From the NCBI GenBank assembly GCA_964576515.1, contig CAZNUW010000001.1:558001-622000 (forward strand): a DNA stretch of 64,000 nucleotides, written 5' to 3'. The notes under the pieces are model-generated. The model made no database searches and was not told where the DNA came from. It was given only the letters and a program-made list of their open reading frames with translations. The position numbers were made by a program, and so were the translations under genes. Of the stretch, positions 1 to 8,475 are shown in pieces. This DNA comes from SHVO01 sp964576515. GTDB taxonomy: Bacteria > Pseudomonadota > Alphaproteobacteria > Rhodospirillales > Rhodospirillaceae. Positions within the stretch are counted from its first letter, which is position 1; each line of letters starts with the position of its first letter.

Positions 1-251
1 AGCATCACATCCACCGCGGCCATGCCGGAGCTGGTGACCACAGCCCCTGCCCCGCCTTCCAGTTTTGCCAATGCATCGGACAGAAGGCTGCGCGTCGGGT
101 TGCCGGAGCGCGTGTAATCGAATTCGCGCTTCTCGGCGAAGCCGGCGAAGCTGAAGTTCGCCGAGAGGTAGATCGGCGGCATGATCGCGCCGTAGGCCCG
201 ATCGCTATCCACGCCGGCCGTACAGGCGATAGTGTCGTCTTTTTGAGTCAT
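1..251 (-). CDS. metB: Trans-sulfuration PLP enzyme, cystathionine gamma-synthase / O-acylhomoserine sulfhydrylase type (partial)
   Basis: Only the first 83 codons are inside the window; the gene runs off the left edge. The visible part reads as the N-terminus of the Cys/Met metabolism PLP-enzyme family: it contains IMPPIYLSANF, the family block YTRSGNPTR (residues about 44-52) and the glycine-rich AVVTSSGMAA stretch that binds PLP phosphate. Members make cystathionine or homocysteine from an acylated homoserine. The ATG lies 4 bp after the metX stop, so both are co-transcribed and fall under the SAM-II riboswitch. Which exact substrate (cystathionine gamma-synthase versus direct sulfhydrylation) cannot be decided from this fragment. 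Confidence 0.85.
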   Translation of the reverse strand, partial: MTQKDDTIACTAGVDSDRAYGAIMPPIYLSANFSFAGFAEKREFDYTRSGNPTRSLLSDALAKLEGGAGAVVTSSGMAAVDVM

Positions 252-255
252 GGGA

Positions 256-1266
256 TCAGTCTTTCAAAAACGCGCTTAAGATCGGATGCAGGGCGGCCGT
301 TTCCTTCAAGAATGCGTCGTGGCCGTAAAGCGACTGCATTTCGTGAAACGCCTTCAGGTGCGGAAGACGGGATTTGAGGTCGCGCATATCGTGAAGCGGA
401 ACCAAGCGGTCGGTCGTGAAAGCAAGTGTTGTCGTGGGCACAAGCACGCTCGCCGGATCGACCGAGAACCGGTCGATCGCCTCACTCAGCGACAGCCAAC
501 GCAGCGGGGCCATGACGTCGATGTAGGCGCTGCCGCGCCGGGTAAGGTAACGGTCGACCTCGCCGAGACCTTCGCACGTGTCCGCGGCGAACCGCTGCTC
601 GAATTCCTCGGGCGTGCGGTAGGTGATCATCGCGAGTTGGCGGGCGAGCGCGAGGCCCTGCGCCGCGTCGCCCTGCTGCAATCCAAACTCGATGATCCGG
701 CGCTGCACGCCGCGCCAGGCACGGCCTTGCGCGCTGGGCCGATGGGCCGCGGCAATGACGCAGAGCCGCTCCACTCTATTAGGTGCAATGGCCCCGAAAG
801 CCAGCGCCACCATTCCGCCGTAGGAGGCCCCCACGAAGGCGTGCAGGCGCGCTATGCCAAGCTCGTCCAGCGCGAGGCGGATAAGATCGGCCTGATCGTG
901 CGCGGTAAGCGCGACACGCTGGTTATTCAGAGGCGCGAAGTCGATGCCGATGACGTTGAAGCGGTCCAGATCGATCGCGCCGCCGGACCTGACACTGCTG
1001 CACCACCAGCCTTGCGGTCCACCGGCACAGCGGCCGGCAGAAATGCCGCCCAGCACAACGACGGACGGGCCACAACGATTGCCGTGGAACCTCAGCTGAA
1101 GCCGAGCGTCCTCGAGGAGATCACCCGAGCGCAGGCGGTAACCGCCCCGCAGAGGAATGAAGACATCCCCGCTTTCATCGCCCATGAAGCCGGACTCCGG
1201 GCGCTGCCGGAGGGCCGGATTCGACAAAGCGGTTTCAGACGCGCGGGCACTCATCGCTTTCTCCAA
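256..1266 (-). CDS. metX: Homoserine O-acyltransferase (MetX-type alpha/beta hydrolase)
   Basis: The 336-residue protein is an alpha/beta-hydrolase-fold acyltransferase that activates homoserine for methionine synthesis. The nucleophile elbow GASYGGM places the catalytic Ser at residue 148, and the C-terminal YGHDAF places the catalytic His at 316, with a likely acid in FTTDRLVP. Length fits the MetX family (330-400 residues). Many MetX proteins of this type use succinyl-CoA rather than acetyl-CoA; the sequence alone does not settle this for me. It is first in a two-gene unit with metB (4 bp gap). A SAM-II riboswitch lies directly upstream, so expression should fall when S-adenosylmethionine is abundant. 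Confidence 0.88.
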   Translation of the reverse strand: MEKAMSARASETALSNPALRQRPESGFMGDESGDVFIPLRGGYRLRSGDLLEDARLQLRFHGNRCGPSVVVLGGISAGRCAGGPQGWWCSSVRSGGAIDLDRFNVIGIDFAPLNNQRVALTAHDQADLIRLALDELGIARLHAFVGASYGGMVALAFGAIAPNRVERLCVIAAAHRPSAQGRAWRGVQRRIIEFGLQQGDAAQGLALARQLAMITYRTPEEFEQRFAADTCEGLGEVDRYLTRRGSAYIDVMAPLRWLSLSEAIDRFSVDPASVLVPTTTLAFTTDRLVPLHDMRDLKSRLPHLKAFHEMQSLYGHDAFLKETAALHPILSAFLKD

Positions 1267-1340
1267 GCGTTGGTTCAGCGCGGCGATTTGAGTGGAGTGC
1301 TTGCGGGCAACAGGCGGCGACCGAAAAGGTCGCTTGTCCT

Positions 1341-1393
1341 TCGCTTTAGCCGTATTTTTAACGCGCCCGCAAGCTGAGTATCAAATCGGCGCA
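1341..1393 (-). promoter_or_regulatory. SAM-II riboswitch upstream of metX
   Basis: Read on the minus strand, 1393-1388 (TGCGCC) pairs with 1367-1362 (GGCGCG) as P1. The intervening loop has the family landmarks GATTT and GCTTGC, and the downstream strand has GTTAAA followed by GGCTAAAG. This order matches the SAM-II pseudoknot typical of alphaproteobacterial metX and metA leaders. A GC hairpin at 1317-1333 (GCGACC/GGTCGC) follows and may be part of the expression platform. It lies about 75 nt before the metX start. Confidence 0.85.
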
Positions 1394-1626
1394 GACCCTC
1401 AGTACCTCAGCGCCTCCGGCTTGTCACGCATCAATTGAAGTTAGCCAGGCGGACCGCAGCTAAGTACGCGAGGAGAGATCACGCCTCGGAAGAGAAGTTT
1501 CTTGCTGACGCGCGCTATGAAATGCGGCCGGCGTGAATAAAACACCTCCGCCTTGCTCACGCGCTAAAACGTCGTTGCCTTTCGGCGACGGCAGCTTCGC
1601 TTAAAAAAATAATTGGCCGGCTGGTC

Positions 1627-1718
1627 AGGGGCGCGTCGCACCCCCGCGAAACTCTCGCGTGGGCCAGTAAGAATCAGTATTCCCGCACCGGAAGCGCGAG
1701 AGACTGCGATACGCCCCT
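1627..1718 (+). ncRNA. Candidate structured leader RNA upstream of the sulfate-binding protein gene
   Basis: AGGGGCG (1627-1633) pairs with CGCCCCT (1712-1718), TCGCA (1636-1640) with TGCGA (1705-1709), and CTCTCGCG (1652-1659) with CGCGAGAG (1695-1702), giving one long interrupted stem. An inner hairpin GAAT/ATTC lies at 1671-1682. The 3' arm CGCGAGAG is also perfectly complementary to CTCTCGCG at 1748-1755, which belongs to the downstream terminator-like hairpin, so two exclusive folds are possible. The pairings are seen directly; a regulatory role is inferred. I do not recognise a known family. The rest of 1394-2000 holds no convincing gene. Confidence 0.5.
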
Positions 1719-1741
1719 ACAAATCTGGATGAGCAGAGAAG

Positions 1742-1780
1742 AAGCCGCTCTCGCGATGCAAGTGCGCGTCGGCTTTTATT
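1742..1780 (+). terminator. Terminator-like hairpin in the sbp leader
   Basis: AAGCCG (1742-1747) pairs with CGGCTT (1770-1775), with a second stem CGCG (1752-1755)/CGCG (1765-1768) inside, followed by TTTTATT on the plus strand. It lies about 220 bp before the sulfate-binding protein start, an attenuator-like position downstream of the structured leader. Confidence 0.5.
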
Positions 1781-1963
1781 GCTTCGCGCCCCTTTTCATC
1801 GCCGCGGAGAAGACTCTTCCCTTAAAGAACACTAAGCGCACTTCGCGTACATAATTCTCGCACTGCAATGCGGAATTGAGAGAAGAGTTTTTTCCGGATG
1901 TGAGTCTCTCGGAATAGTTGGAAAGGAAGAGCAAGACAGCTAAGGCGCCACTGCGCATCGTCG

Positions 1964-1985
1964 CGGGAGTTCAACACGACTCCCG
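1964..1985 (+). promoter_or_regulatory. Hairpin just upstream of the sbp ribosome binding site
   Basis: CGGGAGT (1964-1970) and ACTCCCG (1979-1985) form a 7-bp stem with an 8-nt loop, ending 6 nt before the GGAG ribosome binding site (1992-1995) of the gene at 2001. It could modulate translation or stabilise a processed mRNA end. Confidence 0.4.
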
Positions 1986-2000
1986 AACGACGGAGCTATC

Positions 2001-3053
2001 ATGCGGCGCGCCTTCAATACTGTCCTCAGCCCACGCGTTGTTGCCGAAGGGCTCGCGGTTGCGGAGTTCGCGTTCCTGCTCTTGATCATTCTGGGATTCG
2101 GCGGACCCGCTCACGGCGCCGACCAGGCTCTTCTCAATGTCTCCTATGACCCGAGCCGTGAGCTGTACCAAGAGTACAACGAAGCTTTCGCGAAGCATTG
2201 GAAGGAGAAGACCGGCGAGAATGTCGCCGTTCGGCAGTCGCGTGGCGGCTCGGGCAGTCAGGCCCGTTCGGTGATCGACGGGCTCAAAGCCGACGTGGTC
2301 ACCCTTGCTCTCGCCCACGACATCGACACGGTTTCCGAGAAGTCAAAGGCGATATCGCCCGATTGGCAGAAGCGCCTCGACTACAATAGCTCACCCTATA
2401 CCTCGACGATCGTGTTCCTCGTCAGGAAGGGCAACCCCAAGAGCATAAAGGATTTGCCCGACGTCGCGAGAGACGGCGTCGCGGTCGTCACGCCAAATCC
2501 AAAGACCGGCGGCGGCGCGCGTTGGAGCTATCTGGCCGCCTGGGGATACGCGCTCAAGACAAACAGCGGTGACGAAAAGAAGGCTCAGGCCTTTGTCAGC
2601 GAAGTCTACAAGAACGCACCGGTGCTTGATTCCGCCGCGCGCGGCTCGACGACGACCTTCACGCGGCGCGGCGTCGGCGACGTGCTGCTTGCCTGGGAAA
2701 GCGAAGCGCAGCTGGCCTTAAGGGAACTCGGCGCCGACAAATTCGAGATCGTCGTGCCGTCGATCAGCATCCTCGTCGAGCCCCCGGTCGCCGTGGTCGA
2801 CAAGGTCGTCGATAGCCGCGGCACGCGCGCGGTCGCCGAGGCGTATGTGAAGCATCTCTGCTCCCCGGAAGGCCAGCGCATCATCGCCAAGAACTATTAC
2901 CGGCCAAGACTCGCCGAAGCAGCCGCCGCAGCGCCCGTGAGGTTTCCGGACATCAAGCTGTTCACCGTCGATGACGTCGCCGGCGGTTGGCGGAATGCAC
3001 AGCGCGTGCATTTCGACGACGGGGGGCTTTTCGACCAGATCTATCAGCCCTAA
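2001..3053 (+). CDS. sbp: Periplasmic sulfate-binding protein (Sbp/CysP family)
   Basis: The 350-residue protein is a family-typical solute-binding protein: a hydrophobic N-terminus ends near GPAHGA (about residue 39), followed by VSYDPSRELYQEYN, the anion-binding-loop region SRGGSGSQARSVIDGLKADVV and the conserved ALAHDID. These are hallmarks of sulfate/thiosulfate-binding proteins feeding a CysTWA ABC transporter. No permease or ATPase gene is adjacent; instead a TonB-dependent receptor follows 98 bp later. The ATG has GGAG at 1992-1995. The long structured leader suggests post-initiation control. Thiosulfate or another oxyanion is possible as ligand. Confidence 0.88.
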   Translation: MRRAFNTVLSPRVVAEGLAVAEFAFLLLIILGFGGPAHGADQALLNVSYDPSRELYQEYNEAFAKHWKEKTGENVAVRQSRGGSGSQARSVIDGLKADVVTLALAHDIDTVSEKSKAISPDWQKRLDYNSSPYTSTIVFLVRKGNPKSIKDLPDVARDGVAVVTPNPKTGGGARWSYLAAWGYALKTNSGDEKKAQAFVSEVYKNAPVLDSAARGSTTTFTRRGVGDVLLAWESEAQLALRELGADKFEIVVPSISILVEPPVAVVDKVVDSRGTRAVAEAYVKHLCSPEGQRIIAKNYYRPRLAEAAAAAPVRFPDIKLFTVDDVAGGWRNAQRVHFDDGGLFDQIYQP

Positions 3054-3151
3054 CGGGCACTCACGACAGCTGGGCCGGATACCACGCCGGAAGGCTGGTC
3101 ACGAAGACATGTGCCGCAACGACCGTGAATTTAAGCAACAGGAGAAACAAC

Positions 3152-5638
3152 GTGCCTCAGATAAGTACGATCGCCCGCGCCTCCACCCGCGCTTCCCTGC
3201 GGTGGGTGCTGTGCGGCTCCGGCGCGATCCTGGCGTTGTGGGCGCAGCCAACCTTCGCACAAACGGCCGGCAACGAGCAGCTTGCGGCCGCTACCGGCCC
3301 GCGCATCGAGGAGATTACCGTCACGGCCCGCCGCCGTGAGGAAAACATCCAGGATGTCCCAGTCGCCATTGCCGTGATCGGCGGCGACGCCCTGGACGCG
3401 GCCGGCGCTTACAACGTCAACAGGCTTACGCAGCTTCAACCTACGCTGCAGTTCTATTCGACCAACCCGCGCAATACCTTCATCAACATCCGCGGCATCG
3501 GTGCGCCGTTCGGTTTGACCAACGACGGCTTCGAGCAAGGCGTTGGGATCTACATCGATCAGGTCTATTACAACCGCATCGCTTCAGCGACGCTTGATTT
3601 CGTTGATGTGGAACGAGTCGAAACGCTGCGGGGACCGCAAGGAACCCTGTACGGAAAGAACACGACCGCCGGCGCGATCAATGTCACGACCCGCGCGCCG
3701 AGCTTCGATTTCGAAGGCAAAGCGGAAGTCTCCGTCGGTAACCATGGTTTCAAGCAAGGCAAGGCCTCGGTCTCTGGGCCCCTGACCGAGAATATCGCGG
3801 CGCGCCTCAGCATTTCCAACACCTACCGGCGCGGCACGATCTACAACGTTGCGACTAATCAGCGCGTCAACTCTCAAGACAGCCTGGGTATCCGGTCGTC
3901 CGTACTGTGGAACGCCAATGATGCCGTGAGTGTGACGCTCTCAGGCGATTACAACCTTCAGAATCCGATCTGCTGCGTGCAGATCTACGCGCGTGTCGGC
4001 ACGACGCAGCGCGTTCTAAATCGCCAATATGCCGCATTGATCGCCCGCTTCCCCGGCTACCAGGTGCCCAGCGCCAATCCGTTCGATCGCCTGACCGATC
4101 TCGACGCTCCCATTCAAGCGCGCAATGAGATCGGCGGCGCTTCCGCGCGCATCGAATGGGATATTGGTCCGGGCACGCTGACCTCGGTCAGTTCCTGGCG
4201 TTATTGGGATTGGGATCCGAAGAACGACCGCGACTTCACCGGCCTTCCGATCTACACGAAGTCCGAAAACCCCACCAAGCAAGACCAGTACTCGCAGGAA
4301 CTCCGATACGCCTATGAGGCGGAGAACCTGAACGTGGTGGTCGGCGCTTTCGGTTTCCAACAGAAAATCCGCACCAGCGGGGTCCAAGACACCGGCTCGG
4401 CCGCAAGCACCTGGCTCCTCGCCCCGACCAGCGCGCTGTCGAACAACCCGGCCGTACTCGCCAACCTTCGCGCTGAAAACGACATCCGGCTGGACAACAC
4501 CAGTGTCGCGTTCTTCAGCAAGGTGAACTGGGATGTGACTAAGCGATTTACAGTCTCGCCCGGGATTCGGCTGAACTACGACAAGAAGACAGGCCTTTAC
4601 GATTCCGAGGTCACCGGCACGGCGTCGGACGGAACGCGGCGCGTCATCAGCAGCGATCCCACCAGCCCCTATTACAACGATCCCTGGACCGCCGCACAGC
4701 GCGGCGTGCAGGCTTCGCAGTTCTTCGAAGTCCCCTTCAGCGATTGGAATCTGTCCTACGACATCAACCTCGGTTACGAGGTCACACCCGACGTCAACGC
4801 CTATGCCACCTATGCGCGGGCCTCCAAGACCGGTGGCGTGAACCTGAACGGCGTCCCTCCGCAGGCAAATGGCGCGCCGCAATTGGATGTCGCGGGGATC
4901 GATCCGGAAAAGGTCGATCACTTCGAAGCCGGTTTGAAGACCCAGTTCCTGGATCAGCGCGCGACATTCAATGTCACGGGCTTCTGGACCGAAATCCGCG
5001 ACTTCCAAGCGAGCGTTGTCAGCAACGTCAGTGGAAGTACTACGCTCCGCGGCTATCTGGCGAACGCCGACAAGGTACGCGTGCGGGGTATCGAAGCCGA
5101 TTTCACCGTCCAGCCGACCGACCGGCTGAACGCCTACCTTAGCGGCGCCCTCAGCGATCATGAGTTCGTGAGATTCGTCGATGCGCCTTGCCCGCCGGAA
5201 TTAGCCGGCGGCGGCACCGGAACGCCGCCGGGAGCGCCGGCGACTCCCGGCGCCAACAGCCCGGCCAATTGCAATATCTCAGGGCAATGGCTGCCCGGCG
5301 TCTCGAAATGGGCCTTTTCATGGGGCGGTGAATATAACGTACCGACCTCTTTCCTGGGCCTCAGCGGCGCGGCCTACTTCGGCTACGACGGCAACTATCG
5401 TTCCAAGTTCTCGTCAAATGCGTCGCGCTCGATCTACACCGATATCGACGGGTATGGGTTGCACAATTTCCGCGTCGGTTTCAGGACCGAGCTATTTGAC
5501 GTGTTTGGCTGGCTGCGCAACGCTTTCGACCAGGACTACTTCGAATCGCTTGCCGTAACACCGGGAAGCACGGGCCTCATCTCTGCCCAACTTGGCGACC
5601 CGCGCACCTTTGGTTTGACGCTCCGCACAAAATTTTAG
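3152..5638 (+). CDS. TonB-dependent outer membrane receptor
   Basis: I place the start at GTG 3152 because GGAG lies at 3141-3144 and a signal peptide follows (cleavage expected after QPTFAQ, about residue 31). The open frame extends upstream to 2987 without such signals. The 828-residue product has a TonB box region (EEITVTARRR), plug signatures (RGIGAPFG, VERVETLRGPQGTLYGKNTTAGAINV) and a beta-barrel ending in an aromatic residue (LTLRTKF). Such receptors import siderophores, B12 or other large nutrients with TonB energy. Substrate is not evident; proximity to sbp hints at a sulfur-containing compound, which is only an inference. Confidence 0.9.
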   Translation: MPQISTIARASTRASLRWVLCGSGAILALWAQPTFAQTAGNEQLAAATGPRIEEITVTARRREENIQDVPVAIAVIGGDALDAAGAYNVNRLTQLQPTLQFYSTNPRNTFINIRGIGAPFGLTNDGFEQGVGIYIDQVYYNRIASATLDFVDVERVETLRGPQGTLYGKNTTAGAINVTTRAPSFDFEGKAEVSVGNHGFKQGKASVSGPLTENIAARLSISNTYRRGTIYNVATNQRVNSQDSLGIRSSVLWNANDAVSVTLSGDYNLQNPICCVQIYARVGTTQRVLNRQYAALIARFPGYQVPSANPFDRLTDLDAPIQARNEIGGASARIEWDIGPGTLTSVSSWRYWDWDPKNDRDFTGLPIYTKSENPTKQDQYSQELRYAYEAENLNVVVGAFGFQQKIRTSGVQDTGSAASTWLLAPTSALSNNPAVLANLRAENDIRLDNTSVAFFSKVNWDVTKRFTVSPGIRLNYDKKTGLYDSEVTGTASDGTRRVISSDPTSPYYNDPWTAAQRGVQASQFFEVPFSDWNLSYDINLGYEVTPDVNAYATYARASKTGGVNLNGVPPQANGAPQLDVAGIDPEKVDHFEAGLKTQFLDQRATFNVTGFWTEIRDFQASVVSNVSGSTTLRGYLANADKVRVRGIEADFTVQPTDRLNAYLSGALSDHEFVRFVDAPCPPELAGGGTGTPPGAPATPGANSPANCNISGQWLPGVSKWAFSWGGEYNVPTSFLGLSGAAYFGYDGNYRSKFSSNASRSIYTDIDGYGLHNFRVGFRTELFDVFGWLRNAFDQDYFESLAVTPGSTGLISAQLGDPRTFGLTLRTKF

Positions 5639-5770
5639 GTCCTCCTAGAGCGGGATGCGGTTAGCCTGTGCCGAAGTGGGTCCCTACCGCACAAACTGAA
5701 ATTCTTCGACCCGTAGTTACCGACTAGTGTTGGAAACGCTCCATTCAGACACGGATGCTAGAGCTGTAAC

Positions 5771-6382
5771 CTATCCGGCGCGATCCTCTAGTTTTTTAAC
5801 GACCATGAACACGTCTGTGCTACATGCTTGAAGTAGGACCATGAGGTGGTAGATGAGGTCGGCTGCCTCGGACGGAAGCGCTTGCGTATCAGTCACCGCG
5901 GCAAGGGCGGCTTCGACGCCCTCTTCACCCACCTTCTGCGCGATACGTGCCGTCCCGGCGGCAAAGAGCCGAGCGGTGTAGCTGGTTTCGGGCGGGGCGT
6001 GACGGCGCGCGCCTATCGTGGCGGCCAAATCCGCGAGTATAGCAAGCGCTGGGCCCGCGTTCTTGCCGAAACAGGACTGCGTGCCGAGGTGGCAGGTGGG
6101 GCCTTGCGGGTCGACCAGCATCAAGATGCTATCGCCATCGCAATCGAGACGAATGTTACGCAGGCGCAGCACATGCCCTGATGTCTCGCCTTTCGTCCAA
6201 AGCCGCTGTTTGCTGCGGCTGAAGAAGGTGACGTTTGAGGTTTCAAGCGTGACGCGCAACGCTTCTTCCGTGATATAGCCGAGCATGAGGACGCGACCGG
6301 ACCGCGCGTCCTGCACGACGGCGGGCACCAGGCCACCGTCCTTGGACCAATCGACCTTGGTGATGTCAAAGTCGGCGATCAT
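5771..6382 (-). CDS. hisIE: Bifunctional phosphoribosyl-AMP cyclohydrolase / phosphoribosyl-ATP pyrophosphatase
   Basis: The 203-residue protein fuses HisI (residues 1 to about 110) and HisE (about 115-203). HisI signatures are LMLGYITEEAL, FFSRSKQRLWTKGETSGH, the metal-binding DCDGDSIL and GPTCHLGTQSCF. HisE is shown by SYTARLFAAGTARIAQKVGEEG and the downstream EAADLIYHLM. It carries out steps 2 and 3 of histidine synthesis in the cytoplasm. Its ATG overlaps the hisF stop by 4 bp; it is last in the operon. Alphaproteobacteria usually have separate hisI and hisE, so the fused enterobacterial form is unusual here. Confidence 0.95.
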   Translation of the reverse strand: MIADFDITKVDWSKDGGLVPAVVQDARSGRVLMLGYITEEALRVTLETSNVTFFSRSKQRLWTKGETSGHVLRLRNIRLDCDGDSILMLVDPQGPTCHLGTQSCFGKNAGPALAILADLAATIGARRHAPPETSYTARLFAAGTARIAQKVGEEGVEAALAAVTDTQALPSEAADLIYHLMVLLQACSTDVFMVVKKLEDRAG

Positions 6383-7146
6383 AGGCGCACCGGAATGTTA
6401 TTGCTGCGTAGCGCGGCTTTCACGTCGCCCACGGTCATGACGCCTTTGTGGAATACACTCGCCGCAAGTGCCCCATCGACGTGAGCCGATCGAAAGACAT
6501 CGACAAAATGCGCGACAGCGCCGGCGCCGCCCGAAGCAATGAGTGGGATCGAAAGCTGCGCGCGTACCGCGACAAGCTGCGTGAGGTCGTACCCCTGCCG
6601 CATACCGTCCTGGTTCATGCAATTGAGTACGATCTCGCCGGCGCCGCGGCGCGCCGCCTCCAACGCCCAGTCAACGGTGCGCCGCTTGGCCGCACGGGTC
6701 TTGGTGGGATCGCCGGTGAATTGATAGACCCAGAAGTCATTGTCCTTCGTATGACTGTCGATCCCCACGACGATACACTGGCTGCCGAATTCGCGCGCCA
6801 GCGCGTCGATCAAATCCGGCGTTTCGAGCGCCGGCGAGTTGATGGAGATTTTATCGGCGCCGTGTTCGAGGATGGTGCGGGCATCGGCCGCGCCGCGGAT
6901 ACCGCCCGCGACGCAGAACGGGATATCGAGCACGCCCGCGACACGCGCAATCCAGCCCTTGTCCACGCGACGACCGTCGCTGCTGGCGGTGATATCGTAA
7001 AACACAAGTTCGTCGGCACCTTCTTCGCAGTACCGCTTGGCCAGTTCGACGATATTGCCGACAACGATGTGGTCGCGAAACTGTACGCCTTTAACGACTT
7101 TTCCGTCTTTCACGTCAAGGCAGGGGATGATGCGTTTAGCGAGCAT
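6379..7146 (-). CDS. hisF: Imidazole glycerol phosphate synthase cyclase subunit HisF
   Basis: The 255-residue (beta-alpha)8-barrel protein begins MLAKRIIPCLDVKDGKVVKGVQF, with catalytic Asp residues expected in PCLDV (Asp11) and in VGIDSHTKD (about 130). ELVFYDITASSDGR and the phosphate-binding IASGGAGAV complete the HisF pattern. It closes the imidazole ring using ammonia channelled from HisH. The start overlaps the end of hisA by 11 bp and its stop overlaps hisIE by 4 bp. The insert WVYQFTGDPTKTR resembles gammaproteobacterial HisF. Confidence 0.96.
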   Translation of the reverse strand: MLAKRIIPCLDVKDGKVVKGVQFRDHIVVGNIVELAKRYCEEGADELVFYDITASSDGRRVDKGWIARVAGVLDIPFCVAGGIRGAADARTILEHGADKISINSPALETPDLIDALAREFGSQCIVVGIDSHTKDNDFWVYQFTGDPTKTRAAKRRTVDWALEAARRGAGEIVLNCMNQDGMRQGYDLTQLVAVRAQLSIPLIASGGAGAVAHFVDVFRSAHVDGALAASVFHKGVMTVGDVKAALRSNNIPVRL

Positions 7147-7879
7147 CGGCGGCCTCGCGCACGGCGACGGCCAAATCTATGCGTCCTTCATAGATCGCCT
7201 TGCCGACGACGACACCGTCCACCGACAGCGCGGCCAGTTTTTTGAGATCGGACAGATCCGCCACGCCACCGGAAGCGATAACATTGAGGCGCGGGCGCTC
7301 CCGCCGCATGGTCGCATAGAGATCGAGATTCGGGCCTTGCAGCATCCCGTCACGGGCGACGTCCGTGCACAGCACCGTCTTTGGATAGTACGCTGCGTAA
7401 AGATCGAGTACGTCCCACAGCGACTGCGGTGAGGCGTCTTGCCAGCCGTTGGTGAGGACGCGGGGCACGCTGCCGTCATCGAGCTTGATGTCGAAGGCGA
7501 GCACGATGCGCGCCGGTCCATAGGCCGCGAGCCAGCGATTGACCCGCGCGGGGTCCTTGACCGCAAGGCTACCGATCACGACCCGGGCGATGCCGCCGTC
7601 GAAAAGCTGTTTTACGGTTTGGTCGTCGCGAATACCGCCGCCGACTTGGGTCTCAAGACCCGAAGCTTTGGCTATGTCGATGATGAGATCGATCTGACGC
7701 GGGGCGCCGGCCCTGGCGCCATCCAAGTCGACCACATGAAGACGCCGCGCGCCCATGCGCGCGAAGGCACGCGCCTGTTCCTTCGGGTCGGCGTTGTAGA
7801 TCGTCGGCGTGTCGAAAACGCCTTGTGTCAGGCGAACACAGAGACCGTTCTGGAGATCGATGGCGGGGATAATGTTCAT
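7136..7879 (-). CDS. hisA: ProFAR isomerase HisA
   Basis: I choose ATG 7879 because the conserved HisA start MNIIPAIDLQNG begins there; the open frame upstream overlaps hisH. The 247-residue barrel protein isomerises ProFAR to PRFAR. It shows AIDL with the catalytic Asp8, HVVDLDGARAG, VGGGIRDD and IASGGVADLSDL phosphate-binding loops. The start is 5 bp after the hisH stop and the end overlaps hisF by 11 bp, consistent with tight co-translation in the his operon. Confidence 0.95.
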   Translation of the reverse strand: MNIIPAIDLQNGLCVRLTQGVFDTPTIYNADPKEQARAFARMGARRLHVVDLDGARAGAPRQIDLIIDIAKASGLETQVGGGIRDDQTVKQLFDGGIARVVIGSLAVKDPARVNRWLAAYGPARIVLAFDIKLDDGSVPRVLTNGWQDASPQSLWDVLDLYAAYYPKTVLCTDVARDGMLQGPNLDLYATMRRERPRLNVIASGGVADLSDLKKLAALSVDGVVVGKAIYEGRIDLAVAVREAADAR

Positions 7880-7884
7880 GAAAC

Positions 7885-8475
7885 TTACAAGGACAGGAAG
7901 TTTTGCAAGATCTTGGCGCCGACAGCGCCCGAGCGTTCCGGGTGGAACTGGCACCCGAAGAAATTCCGGTGTGCGACGACCGCGCTGAAGGATGCGCCGT
8001 GCCGGCAGGAGGCGACGGTGCTCTCACTCACATCGGCGGCATAGCTGTGCACGAAGTATAGGAAGCTTCCCGTTGCGATACCGTCCAACAAGCGGTGAGG
8101 CTTGGCGATGTCGAGCGTATTCCATCCCATGTGCGGGATGGTGATATCGTCCGAAGCCTGCAGACGCTGCACCGCGCCTTTCAGAACGCCCAGCCCTGCT
8201 GTTCCACCATTTTCCGCGGAACTCGTGTACAGAAGCTGCATGCCGAGGCAGATGCCGAGCACCGGTTGCGTGAGGCCGCGCAGCGTGTCGTCCAATGCGA
8301 TAGCCTTAAGGCGCGTCATGGCCGCGTCAGCGGAACCCACCCCCGGCAAAATAACGCGGTTCGCCTTCGTCAGCGTTGCCGCATCAGCGGTCACAACCGC
8401 CTCCGCGTTCAAACGCTGCAAAGCCGCTATAACGGAGGTGAGGTTTGCAACGCCGCTGTCGACAACGGCGATCAT
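7885..8475 (-). CDS. hisH: Imidazole glycerol phosphate synthase glutaminase subunit HisH
   Basis: This 196-residue class I glutamine amidotransferase supplies ammonia to HisF. The nucleophile Cys is in GICLGMQLLY, and the catalytic His-Glu pair is in FGCQFHPERSG. The N-terminus IAVVDSGVANLTSV and the loop PGVGSADAAM are close to enterobacterial HisH. It overlaps the hisCB stop by 4 bp. The two subunits HisH and HisF are separated only by hisA, the usual gammaproteobacterial order. Confidence 0.95.
   Translation of the reverse strand: MIAVVDSGVANLTSVIAALQRLNAEAVVTADAATLTKANRVILPGVGSADAAMTRLKAIALDDTLRGLTQPVLGICLGMQLLYTSSAENGGTAGLGVLKGAVQRLQASDDITIPHMGWNTLDIAKPHRLLDGIATGSFLYFVHSYAADVSESTVASCRHGASFSAVVAHRNFFGCQFHPERSGAVGAKILQNFLSL

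Noticed and set aside
286..1377. Long plus-strand ORF antisense to metX
   Set aside because: High-GC shadow; no family similarity, no ribosome binding site, and it runs across the SAM-II riboswitch.
1501..1575. A second SAM-II-like pattern on the plus strand (GCGTGA/TCACGC stem, GCTAAAA)
   Set aside because: The stem is real but the spacing is wrong, the conserved GATTT and GTTAAA blocks are missing, and GCTAAAA follows P1 directly.
2987..3151. Longer start of the first TonB receptor
   Set aside because: No ribosome binding site, and the signal peptide begins at GTG 3152.
5641..5690. GCGGT/ACCGC hairpin after the TonB receptor as terminator
   Set aside because: Five base pairs, long loop and no T-run; possibly a fragment of a dispersed repeat.
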